Source of the DNA: Pleomorphomonas sp.
GTDB taxonomy: Bacteria; Pseudomonadota; Alphaproteobacteria; Rhizobiales; Pleomorphomonadaceae
Direction: 5' to 3'
Assembly (NCBI GenBank): GCA_029976075.1
Contig: JARKNW010000163.1
Location: forward strand, 1 to 64,000
Length of the DNA: 64,000 bases
The position numbers were made by a program, and so were the translations under genes. Positions 28,125 to 36,564 of the stretch are shown piece by piece. Numbering within the stretch: position 1 is the stretch's first letter; the number at the start of each line of letters is the position of its first letter. Below the pieces are notes generated by a model. That model saw only the letters and a list, made by a program, of their open reading frames with translations. It ran no database searches and was not told the origin of the DNA.

Positions 28125-29015
28125 TCATCGCTGGCTATGTTTCCCGAGGAAGGCAAGGAGCGCGGGGTAGTAATCCCCCGGGTTCTCGTAAAAAGGCATA
28201 TGGCTCGAGTTGGCAAAAACCTTGAGCTCGGCATTCGGAAGATGCAGCTTCATGCGTAGCGCGCAAGCGGGCGTCAGCTCGTCATGCTCGCCGCAGGTTA
28301 TCAGCGTCGGCACCGTGATCTTGTGAAGGTCGGGAACGCGGTTCCAGTCCTTGAGATTGCCGATGTAGAGAAACTCGTTGGGTCCCTGCATGGTGGCGTA
28401 GGGCCCCATGTTCCAGTCGGACAGCGACCGGCTGACCGGCGCCGGCCACTCCTTCAGGCGGCAGACATGGCGGTAGTTGAGCAGGGTCACCGCGGCCATG
28501 TATTCAGGATGGTCAATGGTGCCAGCTGCCTCGTGCGCCTGCATCATCGCCACCGTCTCGGAGCCAAGAGCACCACGCAGGCGTTCAAGCTCGGTGATGA
28601 GATGCGGCATGTCGGCGACGGTATCCTCGAGGATCAGCGTCTTCAGCGCCTCGGGATAGGTCAGCGCATAGTCGATGGCGAGCCATCCGCCCCACGAGTG
28701 ACCGAGGAAATGAACTTTCCCGAGACCAAGGGCACGACGAACCGTCTCGGTCTCTTCGACATATCGGCCGATCGTCCAGAGGGCCGGATCGGTCGGCCGG
28801 TCGGACGCGCCCGTGCCCAACTGGTCAAAGGCAACGACGCGATAGCCGTGGTCAAGCAGACAAGAGTGCGCCTCGCGCAAGTAATCGCAGGGAAGACCAG
28901 GGCCGCCATTGGCTAGGAAGACAACCTCATCGCCCGCGCCGAACTCATAGGCGATGACGTCGTACCCATCGACTTTCACCACATGTGTGGCATCTGGGGT
29001 GATTTCCCGCCACAT
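28125..29015 (-). CDS. Proline iminopeptidase-family alpha/beta hydrolase (first copy)
   Basis: A 296-residue hydrolase of the proline-specific peptidase group (S33). The oxyanion-hole motif NGGPG lies near residue 37-41, the nucleophile Ser107 in GHSWGG, and the acid and histidine are probably the Asp of GEHDELT and the His of SSHMPFY. The segment NYRHVCRLKEWP is shared with the paralogue at 30025, showing common ancestry. It opens an operon with the peptide importer and is divergent from the LuxR-type gene. Enzymes next to LuxR solos of plant-associated bacteria are of this kind; whether this one cleaves N-terminal proline or another amide is unknown. Confidence 0.9.
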   Translation of the reverse strand: MWREITPDATHVVKVDGYDVIAYEFGAGDEVVFLANGGPGLPCDYLREAHSCLLDHGYRVVAFDQLGTGASDRPTDPALWTIGRYVEETETVRRALGLGKVHFLGHSWGGWLAIDYALTYPEALKTLILEDTVADMPHLITELERLRGALGSETVAMMQAHEAAGTIDHPEYMAAVTLLNYRHVCRLKEWPAPVSRSLSDWNMGPYATMQGPNEFLYIGNLKDWNRVPDLHKITVPTLITCGEHDELTPACALRMKLHLPNAELKVFANSSHMPFYENPGDYYPALLAFLGKHSQR

Positions 29016-29041
29016 GACCGCTCTCCGCAGTTCGATTCAAA

Positions 29042-29087
29042 GCTCACGATTTGAGCGTGACCAAATTTTGGATGAATTGACGCTCAA
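29042..29087. promoter_or_regulatory. Overlapping inverted repeats between the pip operon and the luxR-type gene
   Basis: TTGAGCGT (29051-29058) and ACGCTCAA (29080-29087) form a perfect dyad with a 21-base gap. TCACG (29044-29048) / CGTGA (29056-29060) is nested at its left end. The site sits 26-70 bases before the pip start, a suitable position for the LuxR-type activator or its RNA polymerase partner; no classical 20-bp lux box is evident. Confidence 0.4.
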
Positions 29088-29173
29088 CACCAGCTATTAG
29101 AAGTGATAGGGTTCGATGGATGGAGGAGCTTGGGCCGCCGTTCGCGGGGATTTCCACTCCGGAGTAGCTATAG

Positions 29174-29956
29174 ATGCTCGTCGATATCACCGCCATAAGA
29201 GAGCGGCTCACCACTGAGACTAGTCTGGAAGGATGCATCGACCAAGCCTACGACATGGTCAGGGGCTTTGGCTTCGACGCCCTCATCTACGACTACACGC
29301 CGGTGCCTTACGATGTCGACGGCAGCATGAACATTCCCTCGGTCCTGAAGCTCAGGAACGTGCCGGAAGACATGCACGAGTATTGGTGTGGCCGCGGCTA
29401 TTTCCGCTTCGATCCGGTCCAGCAGCTTGCCTTACGGACCTCGACACCCTTCTTCTGGAACTATGACCGCGACGCAGATACGGCGATCCGCAAGTACCTC
29501 TGCGACGACAGTCGCCCTGTCGAGAATTACCTCAGGGACCGTGGCCTGACCTCTGGCGTCACGGTACCCGTGCACCTGCCGCGCGGCGACTATGCAACGG
29601 TGACGGGGGTGCACTTTGGCGCCGCGCCGAGCTTTCGGCGCAAGGCTGAAGTCGCGCTGGCCGACTTCAGCCTCCTTGCCCACCTCTTCCATGAGACGGC
29701 CTATTCGGCATTCGACGCACCCGCTCGGATGGGCGCCATGCCGCGGCTAACCGATCGCGAGCGGGAATGCCTGCGACACTCCGCAGAAGGCCTGTCGGCC
29801 AAAGAAATATCCCGCATCATCGACCGTTCAGTCCCGACGGTGGTGATGCATCTCAACTCGGCGATCCGCAAGCTCGGCGCCCGCAACCGCACCCAGGCCG
29901 TGGTGCGAGCCATCCACTACCGGCTTTTCGACGACCATCAGACCTATAACTTCTGA
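29174..29956 (+). CDS. LuxR-family transcriptional regulator (solo, plant-signal subfamily)
   Basis: A 260-residue regulator. The autoinducer-binding domain spans about 5-175 and the LuxR helix-turn-helix about 190-250 (LTDRERECLRHSAEGLSAKEI, then VMHLNSAIRKLGARNRTQAV). Aligned on the invariant Asp70-Pro71 of TraR (here Asp80-Pro81), Trp85 is kept (Trp95), but position 57 is Met (Met67) and position 61 is Trp (Trp71). That Trp-to-Met and Tyr-to-Trp pair marks the OryR/XccR/PsoR/NesR/PipR group, which responds to plant-derived compounds instead of acyl-homoserine lactones. No luxI is nearby. The gene lies between two pip genes, as in that group. GGAG at 29161 serves as ribosome site. Confidence 0.92.
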   Translation: MLVDITAIRERLTTETSLEGCIDQAYDMVRGFGFDALIYDYTPVPYDVDGSMNIPSVLKLRNVPEDMHEYWCGRGYFRFDPVQQLALRTSTPFFWNYDRDADTAIRKYLCDDSRPVENYLRDRGLTSGVTVPVHLPRGDYATVTGVHFGAAPSFRRKAEVALADFSLLAHLFHETAYSAFDAPARMGAMPRLTDRERECLRHSAEGLSAKEISRIIDRSVPTVVMHLNSAIRKLGARNRTQAVVRAIHYRLFDDHQTYNF

Positions 29957-30024
29957 TAGCTGCTGCTCAGCATTTCGCCGCGCTATGTTTTTGCCCAACA
30001 CATAAGCAGTGCGGAGAATGAACT

Positions 30025-30924
30025 GTGGCTGACGTGACAGATGGATTCGCGCCCTTCGGCGCTTACGAAACGTGGTATCGCGTCAGCGGCTCGCTTTCAT
30101 CCCCTCGCCTTCCGCTGATCGTGGCGCACGGCGGACCGGGCTGCACCCATGATTATGTCGACAGCTTCAAGCGCATCGCCGATCTCGATGGGCGCGCCGT
30201 CATCCACTACGACCAGCTCGGTTCCGGCAACTCGACGCACTTGCCGGACAAGGGCAAGGATTTCTGGACAATCCAGCTGTTTCTCGACCAGCTCGATGCC
30301 CTCCTCACTCATCTCGGGATCGCCGACCGCTACGCCTATCTCGGGCAGTCCTGGGGCGGCATGCTCGGCGCAGAACACGCAGTCCGCCGCCCGAAGGGGC
30401 TCAAGGCGCTGGTGATCGCCAACTCGCCTGCCAACATGCATACCTGGGTGAGCGAGGCGAACCGTCTGCGCGAGGAACTGCCACCGGAGGTTCAGGCAAC
30501 CCTCCTCAAGCATGAGGCAGCCGGTACCATCACCCATCCCGACTATGTCGCGGCCTCTCGCGTGTTCTACAACCGGCACGTCTGCCGCCTCGATCCCTGG
30601 CCGAAGGAAGTGAGCCGGACCTTCGAGCTGATGGATCTCGACAACACCGTCTACATCAACATGAACGGCCCGACGGAGTTTCATGTCATCGGCACGATGA
30701 AGGACTGGACGATCGAGGACCGCCTGCCGCTGATCAACGTTCCGTCCCTTCTGGTCTCCGGCAAGTACGATGAGGCAACGCCTGAGGTGGTTAGGCCATA
30801 TGTCGAAAAGGTTCCCGGTATCCGCTGGGTACTGTTCGAGCACTCGAGCCACATGCCCCACGTCGAAGAAGAGGCCAAATGCCTTGCTACGGTCTCCGAC
30901 TTCCTGAAGTCTGTGGATGGATAG
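30025..30924 (+). CDS. Proline iminopeptidase-family alpha/beta hydrolase (second copy)
   Basis: A 299-residue member of the pip2-type proline-specific peptidases. HGGPG (about 35-39) forms the oxyanion hole, Ser109 in GQSWGG is the nucleophile, and GKYDEAT and SSHMPHVEE carry the expected Asp and His. [11 protein letters not shown] matches the paralogue at 28125. The start is GTG with GGAGAA upstream. It follows the luxR-type gene by 68 bases on the same strand, the classical position of the pip gene controlled by plant-responsive LuxR solos. Confidence 0.92.
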   Translation: MADVTDGFAPFGAYETWYRVSGSLSSPRLPLIVAHGGPGCTHDYVDSFKRIADLDGRAVIHYDQLGSGNSTHLPDKGKDFWTIQLFLDQLDALLTHLGIADRYAYLGQSWGGMLGAEHAVRRPKGLKALVIANSPANMHTWVSEANRLREELPPEVQATLLKHEAAGTITHPDYVAASRVFYNRHVCRLDPWPKEVSRTFELMDLDNTVYINMNGPTEFHVIGTMKDWTIEDRLPLINVPSLLVSGKYDEATPEVVRPYVEKVPGIRWVLFEHSSHMPHVEEEAKCLATVSDFLKSVDG

Positions 30925-30933
30925 AGGCCAACC

Positions 30934-31626
30934 ATGACCTGGAAGACAGCACGCCGCTCTTTTTATTACGAAGGGGCTCCCGAACCGGAAGATCCGTTGC
31001 TCGCTGCCGGCAAGGTGGCGTTGCTCGTCATCGACGTGCAGAACGTCTATCTGGATCGCCCGGATCTTTCGACGCTGACTGGCGATGATCTCGCCCGCTA
31101 TCACGCATGGACACCGTTCCATGAGCGCATGCACGGCACGGTCATCCCGTCGATCGAGAAGCTGCTTGCCGCCTTCCGTGGCCGCGGGCTTGACGTGCTC
31201 TATGCCCGGATCGCCGCCCTTCGCCAGGATGGCCGTGACCGGTCGCTCAGCCAGAAGAAGCCCGGCTGGAACAACATCTTGCTGCCGAAGGATGAACTGG
31301 CGTCCCAGATCGTTCCAGCCATCGCACCGCAGGGAGACGAGATCGTCGTGACCAAGACGACCGATAGCGCACTCACCGGAACCAATCTTCGCCTGATGCT
31401 TGCAAATCTCGGCGTCACCCATGTGGTCTGCTGCGGCATCTTCACCGACCAGTGCGTCGCCTCAACGGTACGCAGCCTCGCCGATGAGAGCTTTGACGTC
31501 ATCGTCGCCGAAGATGCCTGCGCCGCAGGTACGATGGAGCTGCATGACCGCGAACTTGAGATCATGAACATGATCTATTGCTCGGTCATGAGCACGGACG
31601 AGGTGATCGGCTACCTGCCGGCCTGA
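30934..31626 (+). CDS. Isochorismatase-family amidohydrolase
   Basis: A 230-residue cysteine hydrolase. The triad residues are Asp34 (LLVIDVQNVY), Lys141 (VVTKTTDSAL) and Cys174 (TDQCVAST); the cis-peptide motif precedes the Cys (CCGIF). It starts nine bases after the second pip gene and is surely co-transcribed. The long N-terminal segment and the RSLSQKKPGWNN loop resemble members acting on N-carbamoyl compounds, biuret or other amides. In this locus it may process the amide product of the pip enzymes. Confidence 0.88.
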   Translation: MTWKTARRSFYYEGAPEPEDPLLAAGKVALLVIDVQNVYLDRPDLSTLTGDDLARYHAWTPFHERMHGTVIPSIEKLLAAFRGRGLDVLYARIAALRQDGRDRSLSQKKPGWNNILLPKDELASQIVPAIAPQGDEIVVTKTTDSALTGTNLRLMLANLGVTHVVCCGIFTDQCVASTVRSLADESFDVIVAEDACAAGTMELHDRELEIMNMIYCSVMSTDEVIGYLPA

Positions 31627-31643
31627 GCGTGACGGCACCCAAC

Positions 31644-32696
31644 TTACCTCGCCATGCGCCGTCCGCTTCCGACATCGAAGAAGTGCAGCCGTTCGGCTGC
31701 GACAACGACGCTCATTTCATCGGCAAGCGGCAAATCCGGCGACAGTGCCATGGTGAGATGCTGCCCGTCGAGGGAACCATGCACCAGTCTCTGGGCGCCA
31801 AGTTCTTCGATATAGCGAACGACAAAGGAAGCGCCGGCACCGGGCGCGGCCAGCTGAATGTCCTCGGCACGCACCCCAACCGTGAGTTTGCCATTGGCGA
31901 CACCCTCAATACCCCTGGCAACGACCTGCCGACCGATTACCACCGAACCGCCCGCCATCTCGGCGTCCGCAAGATTCATGGCCGGCGAGCCGATGAAGCT
32001 CGCCACGAATGTCGAAGCTGGGCTGTGATAGACGTCTAGCGGCCGTCCGACCTGTTCGATCCGCCCCGCGTTCACAACGACGATCCTGTCCGCCAGCGTC
32101 ATCGCTTCAAGCTGGTCGTGGGTCACGTAGACCGAGGTGACACCAAGCCGCCGCTGCAACTGGCGGATTTCGCCGCGCATCGAAACGCGCAGTTTGGCAT
32201 CGAGGTTGCTGAGCGGCTCGTCGAACAGGAAGGCGTCCGGCTTGCGGACGATAGCGCGCCCCATGGCGACGCGTTGCCGCTGGCCACCGGAAAGTTGCTT
32301 CGGCTTGCGCGCGAGGAACGTCTCGATCTCCAGCATGCGCGCCGCTTCGGCGACACGAGCATCGATGTCTGCCTTGGGGACACCCCGGTTCCGGAGGCCA
32401 TAAGCAAGATTATCGTAGACGCTCATGTGGGGATAGAGCGCGTAGTTCTGGAACACCATGGCGATGTTGCGCGCCGCCGGGTCGATCTCATTGACAACCC
32501 GGCTTCCGATGGTGACGGTCCCCGAGCTGATGGTCTCGAGCCCCGCGATCATCCTGAGCAGGGTCGACTTGCCGCAACCAGACGGGCCGACCAGTACAAT
32601 GAACTCACCGTCGGCAATCGACAGGCTGACGTCGGAGACAGCGCGCGTGCCACCGGCGTAGACCTTGCTTACCGCGGCGATTTCGATGGCGGACAT
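31644..32696 (-). CDS. ugpC: sn-glycerol-3-phosphate ABC transporter ATP-binding protein
   Basis: A 350-residue MalK-type ATPase. Walker [10 protein letters not shown], signature [14 protein letters not shown] and Walker [12 protein letters not shown] are intact, and the C-terminal 110 residues form the regulatory OB domain of the UgpC/MalK group. It lies two bases after ugpE and ends the operon, convergent with the isochorismatase gene only 17 bases away. The ATG at 32696 has GGAG upstream. Confidence 0.93.
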   Translation of the reverse strand: MSAIEIAAVSKVYAGGTRAVSDVSLSIADGEFIVLVGPSGCGKSTLLRMIAGLETISSGTVTIGSRVVNEIDPAARNIAMVFQNYALYPHMSVYDNLAYGLRNRGVPKADIDARVAEAARMLEIETFLARKPKQLSGGQRQRVAMGRAIVRKPDAFLFDEPLSNLDAKLRVSMRGEIRQLQRRLGVTSVYVTHDQLEAMTLADRIVVVNAGRIEQVGRPLDVYHSPASTFVASFIGSPAMNLADAEMAGGSVVIGRQVVARGIEGVANGKLTVGVRAEDIQLAAPGAGASFVVRYIEELGAQRLVHGSLDGQHLTMALSPDLPLADEMSVVVAAERLHFFDVGSGRRMAR

Positions 32697-32698
32697 GC

Positions 32699-33547
32699 TC
32701 ACTTCTCCGTTTCGATGAGACCCTTGACGAACAGCCTCTGCATGCCGACCACCACGATCACCGGCGGCAGCATGGCGAGGACGACGGTCGTCATCACGAC
32801 ATTCCATTGGGGCAGCGCGTCGGCGACGTCCGACATGCGCTTGATTCCCATGACGATCGTGTAGTGGTCGGACGTGGTGGTGACCATCATCGGCCAGAGG
32901 TACTGGTTCCAGCCAAAGATGAAGAGGATGACGAACAATGCCGCGATGTTGGTGCGGCTGAGCGGCAGCAGAATGTCGCGAAAGAACTTGAGCGGCCCTG
33001 CCCCATCGATACGCGCCGCTTCCATCAGTTCATCCGGCACCGTCAGGAAGAACTGCCGGAACAGGAAGGTGGCCGTCGCCGAAGCGATCAATGGCACCGT
33101 GAGGCCGGCGTAACTGTCGAGAAGGCCGAGATCCGCCACCACCTTGAAAGTCGGGACGATACGCACTTCGACAGGCAGCATCAGCGTGATGAAGATCATC
33201 CAGAAAGCGACTGCCCGGAACGGGAAGCGGAAATAGACGATGGCATAGGCCGACAGGATGGAGATGACGATTTTGCCGAAGGCGATGGACAGCGCCATCA
33301 CCAGCGAGTTCCAGAGCATTCCTGCGAGCGGCGGCGCACCGGAGCTCGACAATCCGTCCGTCAGCATAGAGCGATAGTTGGCGATCATCTTGTGGCCCGG
33401 TAGGAGCGGAACCAGCCCGGACATGAAATCGGTGGAGCCGTGCGTCGAGGCAATAACGGCCACATAGACTGGAAAGGCGACGAGCAACACGCCGATGATC
33501 AAAACGGCATGGGCAAGCGCGTCGAGCCAGGGATGGCGATCGATCAT
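32699..33547 (-). CDS. ugpE: sn-glycerol-3-phosphate ABC transporter permease UgpE
   Basis: A 282-residue permease with six helices and the MalG-type coupling motif [37 protein letters not shown] in the first periplasmic loop is typical of UgpE. It is 10 bases downstream of ugpA. Confidence 0.93.
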   Translation of the reverse strand: MIDRHPWLDALAHAVLIIGVLLVAFPVYVAVIASTHGSTDFMSGLVPLLPGHKMIANYRSMLTDGLSSSGAPPLAGMLWNSLVMALSIAFGKIVISILSAYAIVYFRFPFRAVAFWMIFITLMLPVEVRIVPTFKVVADLGLLDSYAGLTVPLIASATATFLFRQFFLTVPDELMEAARIDGAGPLKFFRDILLPLSRTNIAALFVILFIFGWNQYLWPMMVTTTSDHYTIVMGIKRMSDVADALPQWNVVMTTVVLAMLPPVIVVVGMQRLFVKGLIETEK

Positions 33548-33557
33548 GGCTGGCTCC

Positions 33558-34442
33558 TCAATAGGTTACTTTGCGCTCGACCCATTTGAACTGGATCACC
33601 GTCAGCGCCACAACGATGACCATCAGCACCACCGATTGGGCGGCTGACGAGCCAAGGTTGAGACCAATGAAACCGTCCACGAACACCTTGTAGACAAGGA
33701 TGTTGGTCGACTGCGCCGGGTTACCCGCAGTGGTGGCGTGGATCACCGGGAAGGTGTCGAACATGGCGTAGACGAGATTTATGACGGCCAGAAAGAAAGT
33801 GGTCGGCGACAGCAGTGGGAAAACGATGGTGAAGAAGCGCTTCATCGGTCCCGCTCCGTCGATGGCCGCCGCCTCTATCATCGATTTCGGTATGGCCTGC
33901 ATACCCGCCATGAAGAACAGGAAGTTGTACGACACCTGCTTCCAGCTGGCCGCGATCACCACGAGGATCATGGCATCCGTCGGCTGCAGGGCGTGATCCC
34001 AGTGATAGCCGACCATCTCCAGCAGATAGGGCAGAAGACCGATGGTGGGGTTGAACAGGAACCACCACATGATGCCGCCGACGGCCGGCGCCACGGCATA
34101 AGGCCATACCAGCAGCGTCGCGTAAATGCGGCTGCCGCGCGCCAGACGATCGAGACTGGCTGCAAACAGAAGACCAAGCCCGACGGACAGAAGCGTCACG
34201 GCGGGAGCGAAGATCGCCGTCACCTTGAGGGCGTTGAGATAGTTGGGATCGTGAAGAAGATCCACATAGTTGGCGAGCCCCACCCAGGTGGTCGAAAGAC
34301 CGAAGGCATCCTCGCGCTGGAAAGACTGCAGGACCGCCTGCGCCGCTGGCCACAGAAAGAACACCACGGTTACTGCGAGCTGCGGCAGCAGGAGCGCGTA
34401 GGGCAACAGGCGGTTGCCAAAGACGGTTCGCTTGGTCTGCAT
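33558..34442 (-). CDS. ugpA: sn-glycerol-3-phosphate ABC transporter permease UgpA
   Basis: A 294-residue MalF-type permease. [20 protein letters not shown] opens the first helix, and [20 protein letters not shown] is the coupling loop for Ugp[20 protein letters not shown] near the end agrees with UgpA proteins. It forms the channel with UgpE. Confidence 0.94.
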   Translation of the reverse strand: MQTKRTVFGNRLLPYALLLPQLAVTVVFFLWPAAQAVLQSFQREDAFGLSTTWVGLANYVDLLHDPNYLNALKVTAIFAPAVTLLSVGLGLLFAASLDRLARGSRIYATLLVWPYAVAPAVGGIMWWFLFNPTIGLLPYLLEMVGYHWDHALQPTDAMILVVIAASWKQVSYNFLFFMAGMQAIPKSMIEAAAIDGAGPMKRFFTIVFPLLSPTTFFLAVINLVYAMFDTFPVIHATTAGNPAQSTNILVYKVFVDGFIGLNLGSSAAQSVVLMVIVVALTVIQFKWVERKVTY

Positions 34443-34468
34443 GAAGTCAACCGGATCGAAGGAGAGAG

Positions 34469-34532
34469 CGGCACATCGCTTGTGCCGTTACCAGCATGAA
34501 GTCCGGCGCCGGACGGGAGGCCCGCCGGCGCC
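34469..34532 (-). other. Intercistronic hairpins between ugpB and ugpA
   Basis: Two stems lie in the 114-base gap: CGGCACA/TGTGCCG (34469-34487) and GGCGCCGG/CCGGCGCC (34505-34532), the latter overlapping the perfect palindrome GTCCGGCGCCGGAC (34501-34514). No U-run follows. Such structures typically protect the 5' message and let the binding protein be made in excess over the permeases. Confidence 0.6.
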
Positions 34533-34556
34533 GCATTTAGATCGAAGGCGGAAAGA

Positions 34557-35876
34557 TCAGCCGTTCGAAGCCCTGAAGTCGGCGATAAGCTTGTTGCCGC
34601 GCGTTACGACCGAGTCGAGGGCGTCCTTCGGGCTCTTCTTGCCGGCCAGGAGATTCTGAAACTCCTCGTCGATCACGTCGCGGATCTGCACATAGTTGCC
34701 AAAGCGCAGGCCCTTGGAGTTCTCAGTCGGCGGGTTCAGCGTGATCTGCTTGATGGCAACGTCAGAGCCAGGGTTCTTGGCATAGAAGCCCTGGTCCTGG
34801 CCCAGCTTGTAGGCGGCCTGGGTGATCGGCAGATACCCTGAATACTGATGCCAGTCGGCCTGCACTTCCGGCGAGGACAGGAAGGTGAAGAAGTTGGCGA
34901 CGCCCTTGTATTCGGCCTCGCTATGCCCTTTCAGCACCCAGAGCGTCGCACCACCGATGATCGAGTTCTGCGGCGCGCCCTGCACGTCGGAATAATAGGG
35001 AAGCATGCCGAAGCCGACCTTGAAGTCCTTGGCATTGCCGATCACGCCGGCGCGCGAAGCCGACGAATTCATGTAGATCGCGCATTCCTGGCTGTAGAAC
35101 TTCGGCGGGGCATCGTTACCGCCGCCCGGGCCACCATACTGGAAGACCCCTTCGTCCTGCCACTTCTTGAGGTTGGTCCAATGACGAACCTGCAGATCGC
35201 CGTTGAACGTCAACTCGGCGTTCATGCCGCCGATGCCGTTCTGCAGGGTGCCGATCGGCTTGTTATGCCAGGCGGAAAAGTTCTCGAGCTGCACCCAGGA
35301 GATCCAGCCGGTGGTGAAACCGCACTTGGCGGCACCCGATGACATGATCTTCTTGGAGTAGGCCTCAACGTCTTCCCAGGTCTTGGGCGGCTGTTCCGGA
35401 TCGAGGCCAGCCTTCTGGAAAACGTCCTTGTTGTAATAGAGGATCGGCGTCGAGGAGTTGAACGGCATGGACAGCATGTTGCCGTCGGCGTCGGTGTAGT
35501 ATCCGACTACGGCCGACAGGAACGCCTTCGGATCGAAGGTGGTGCCGGTGTCCTTCATCAGCTGGTAGACTGGGTAAACGGCACCCTTGGCCGCCATCAT
35601 GGTGCCGGTACCAACCTCGAAGACCTGCACGATGTCCGGCTGCTGCTTGGCACGGAAAGCGGCGATGGCAGCGGTCATGGTTTCGGGGTAGGAGCCCTTG
35701 TAGACGGCCGTTACCTTGTAGTCGCTCTGCGAGGCGTTGTACTTGGCGACGATTTCGTCGAGCTTCTTGCCAAGCTCGCCGCCCATGGCGTGCCACCAGG
35801 TGATCTCCGTGGCAGCGAAGGACGAGCCGGACAGAAAGGTCAAGGCCAATCCGGCAATGAGGGAACGCTTCAGCAT
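34557..35876 (-). CDS. ugpB: sn-glycerol-3-phosphate-binding protein UgpB
   Basis: A 439-residue periplasmic protein (signal peptide MLKRSLIAGLALTFLSGSSF) that captures glycerol-3-phosphate and glycerophosphodiesters. ITWWHAMGGELG at the mature end, NSSTPILYYNKD, and the C-terminal series SGYLPITQAAY, GFYAKNPG and KGLRFGNYVQIRDVIDEE are diagnostic of UgpB. It heads the operon ugpB-ugpA-ugpE-ugpC and is preceded by a Pho box. Confidence 0.95.
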   Translation of the reverse strand: MLKRSLIAGLALTFLSGSSFAATEITWWHAMGGELGKKLDEIVAKYNASQSDYKVTAVYKGSYPETMTAAIAAFRAKQQPDIVQVFEVGTGTMMAAKGAVYPVYQLMKDTGTTFDPKAFLSAVVGYYTDADGNMLSMPFNSSTPILYYNKDVFQKAGLDPEQPPKTWEDVEAYSKKIMSSGAAKCGFTTGWISWVQLENFSAWHNKPIGTLQNGIGGMNAELTFNGDLQVRHWTNLKKWQDEGVFQYGGPGGGNDAPPKFYSQECAIYMNSSASRAGVIGNAKDFKVGFGMLPYYSDVQGAPQNSIIGGATLWVLKGHSEAEYKGVANFFTFLSSPEVQADWHQYSGYLPITQAAYKLGQDQGFYAKNPGSDVAIKQITLNPPTENSKGLRFGNYVQIRDVIDEEFQNLLAGKKSPKDALDSVVTRGNKLIADFRASNG

Positions 35877-35930
35877 GGCGTCTTCCTACTTTCGAGGGTT
35901 GTCGGTGACGGCAAGCAGTAGAAGCCACGT

Positions 35931-35959
35931 ATGACAGTGGGATTGCTTATGCATGACGG
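35931..35959 (-). promoter_or_regulatory. Pho box upstream of ugpB
   Basis: Read on the minus strand, three heptamers follow each other every 11 bases: CCGTCAT (35953-35959), AAGCAAT (35942-35948) and CTGTCAT (35931-35937), separated by four bases each. The outer two fit the PhoB half-site CTGTCAT well. The site lies about 55 bases before the ugpB start, so phosphate starvation probably induces the operon. Confidence 0.72.
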
Positions 35960-36411
35960 TTTGGCGACACCCACGAGGAAGCCACTACCAACGACTGAGG
36001 TCGTGCAGGAGCGGTCGAGGGCTCACATCGTCAGTTTGAGAAATGATCTCCTGCCCTCGTTGATTGCCGAGCAGAGTTGGCTAGTTCTTTCGTCTATACG
36101 TGTATTCAAGCAGGCCATTTGCAGCAGCGGGCATTGCGAACACCGCTGAAGAAAAGTCGTTTAGAAGACGCTGAACGAGTCCAGCCAGTCAAATATCCAA
36201 CCGAGGTTGGCCAGACAACATGAGGCTGCCGCTCCGCAAAGAAGGAGCACGAATGTGGAAGGCCATCATTTTTACAACCATTTCATACAGGAAATCCACA
36301 TAGACCTCAAATATACAATTACGTCTACAAGATATACGCATCATGTATACAAGCATACTTTCGTTTATATCGTTTCACGGCGAATCGAAATTAGAGCACA
36401 AAGGTAACATT

Positions 36412-36427
36412 CTGAACATTTGTTCAG
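36412..36427. promoter_or_regulatory. Palindrome CTGAACA-TT-TGTTCAG upstream of the chemoreceptor gene
   Basis: Seven-base arms separated by two bases, about 140 bases before the chemoreceptor start. The core GAAC-N4-GTTC is reminiscent of LexA boxes of Gram-positive bacteria, whereas alphaproteobacterial LexA uses direct repeats, so the binding factor is unknown. Confidence 0.4.
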
Positions 36428-36564
36428 TCACCCCATTCGCGAATTCAAGTCGCTGCAGCAAATAAACGTCGGCTTAACCTGAAGGGCGATGAGATACGCC
36501 CACGCAAAGAGCCGATCGCGGTCCAGACTGCGATTTGGTTGATCGGAGTGACGGGGAGAAAAGA

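Larger units (their letters stand above)
35877..36564. other. Divergent intergenic region between ugpB and the chemoreceptor gene
   Basis: About 690 bases without a supported gene. The ugpB end carries the Pho box. Positions 36270-36410 are strikingly AT-rich with several GTATAC/ATATAC steps. The palindrome at 36412 lies between this part and the chemoreceptor gene. Short frames here give compositionally random products. Confidence 0.45.

Noticed and set aside
29156..29165. Palindrome ACTCCGGAGT just before the luxR-type gene as an operator
   Set aside because: It contains the likely ribosome-binding GGAG and is short enough to be chance.
30097..31422. Reverse-strand frame of 441 codons opposite pip2 and the isochorismatase gene
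   Set aside because: Product has no recognisable fold and spans two genes with intact catalytic motifs on the other strand.
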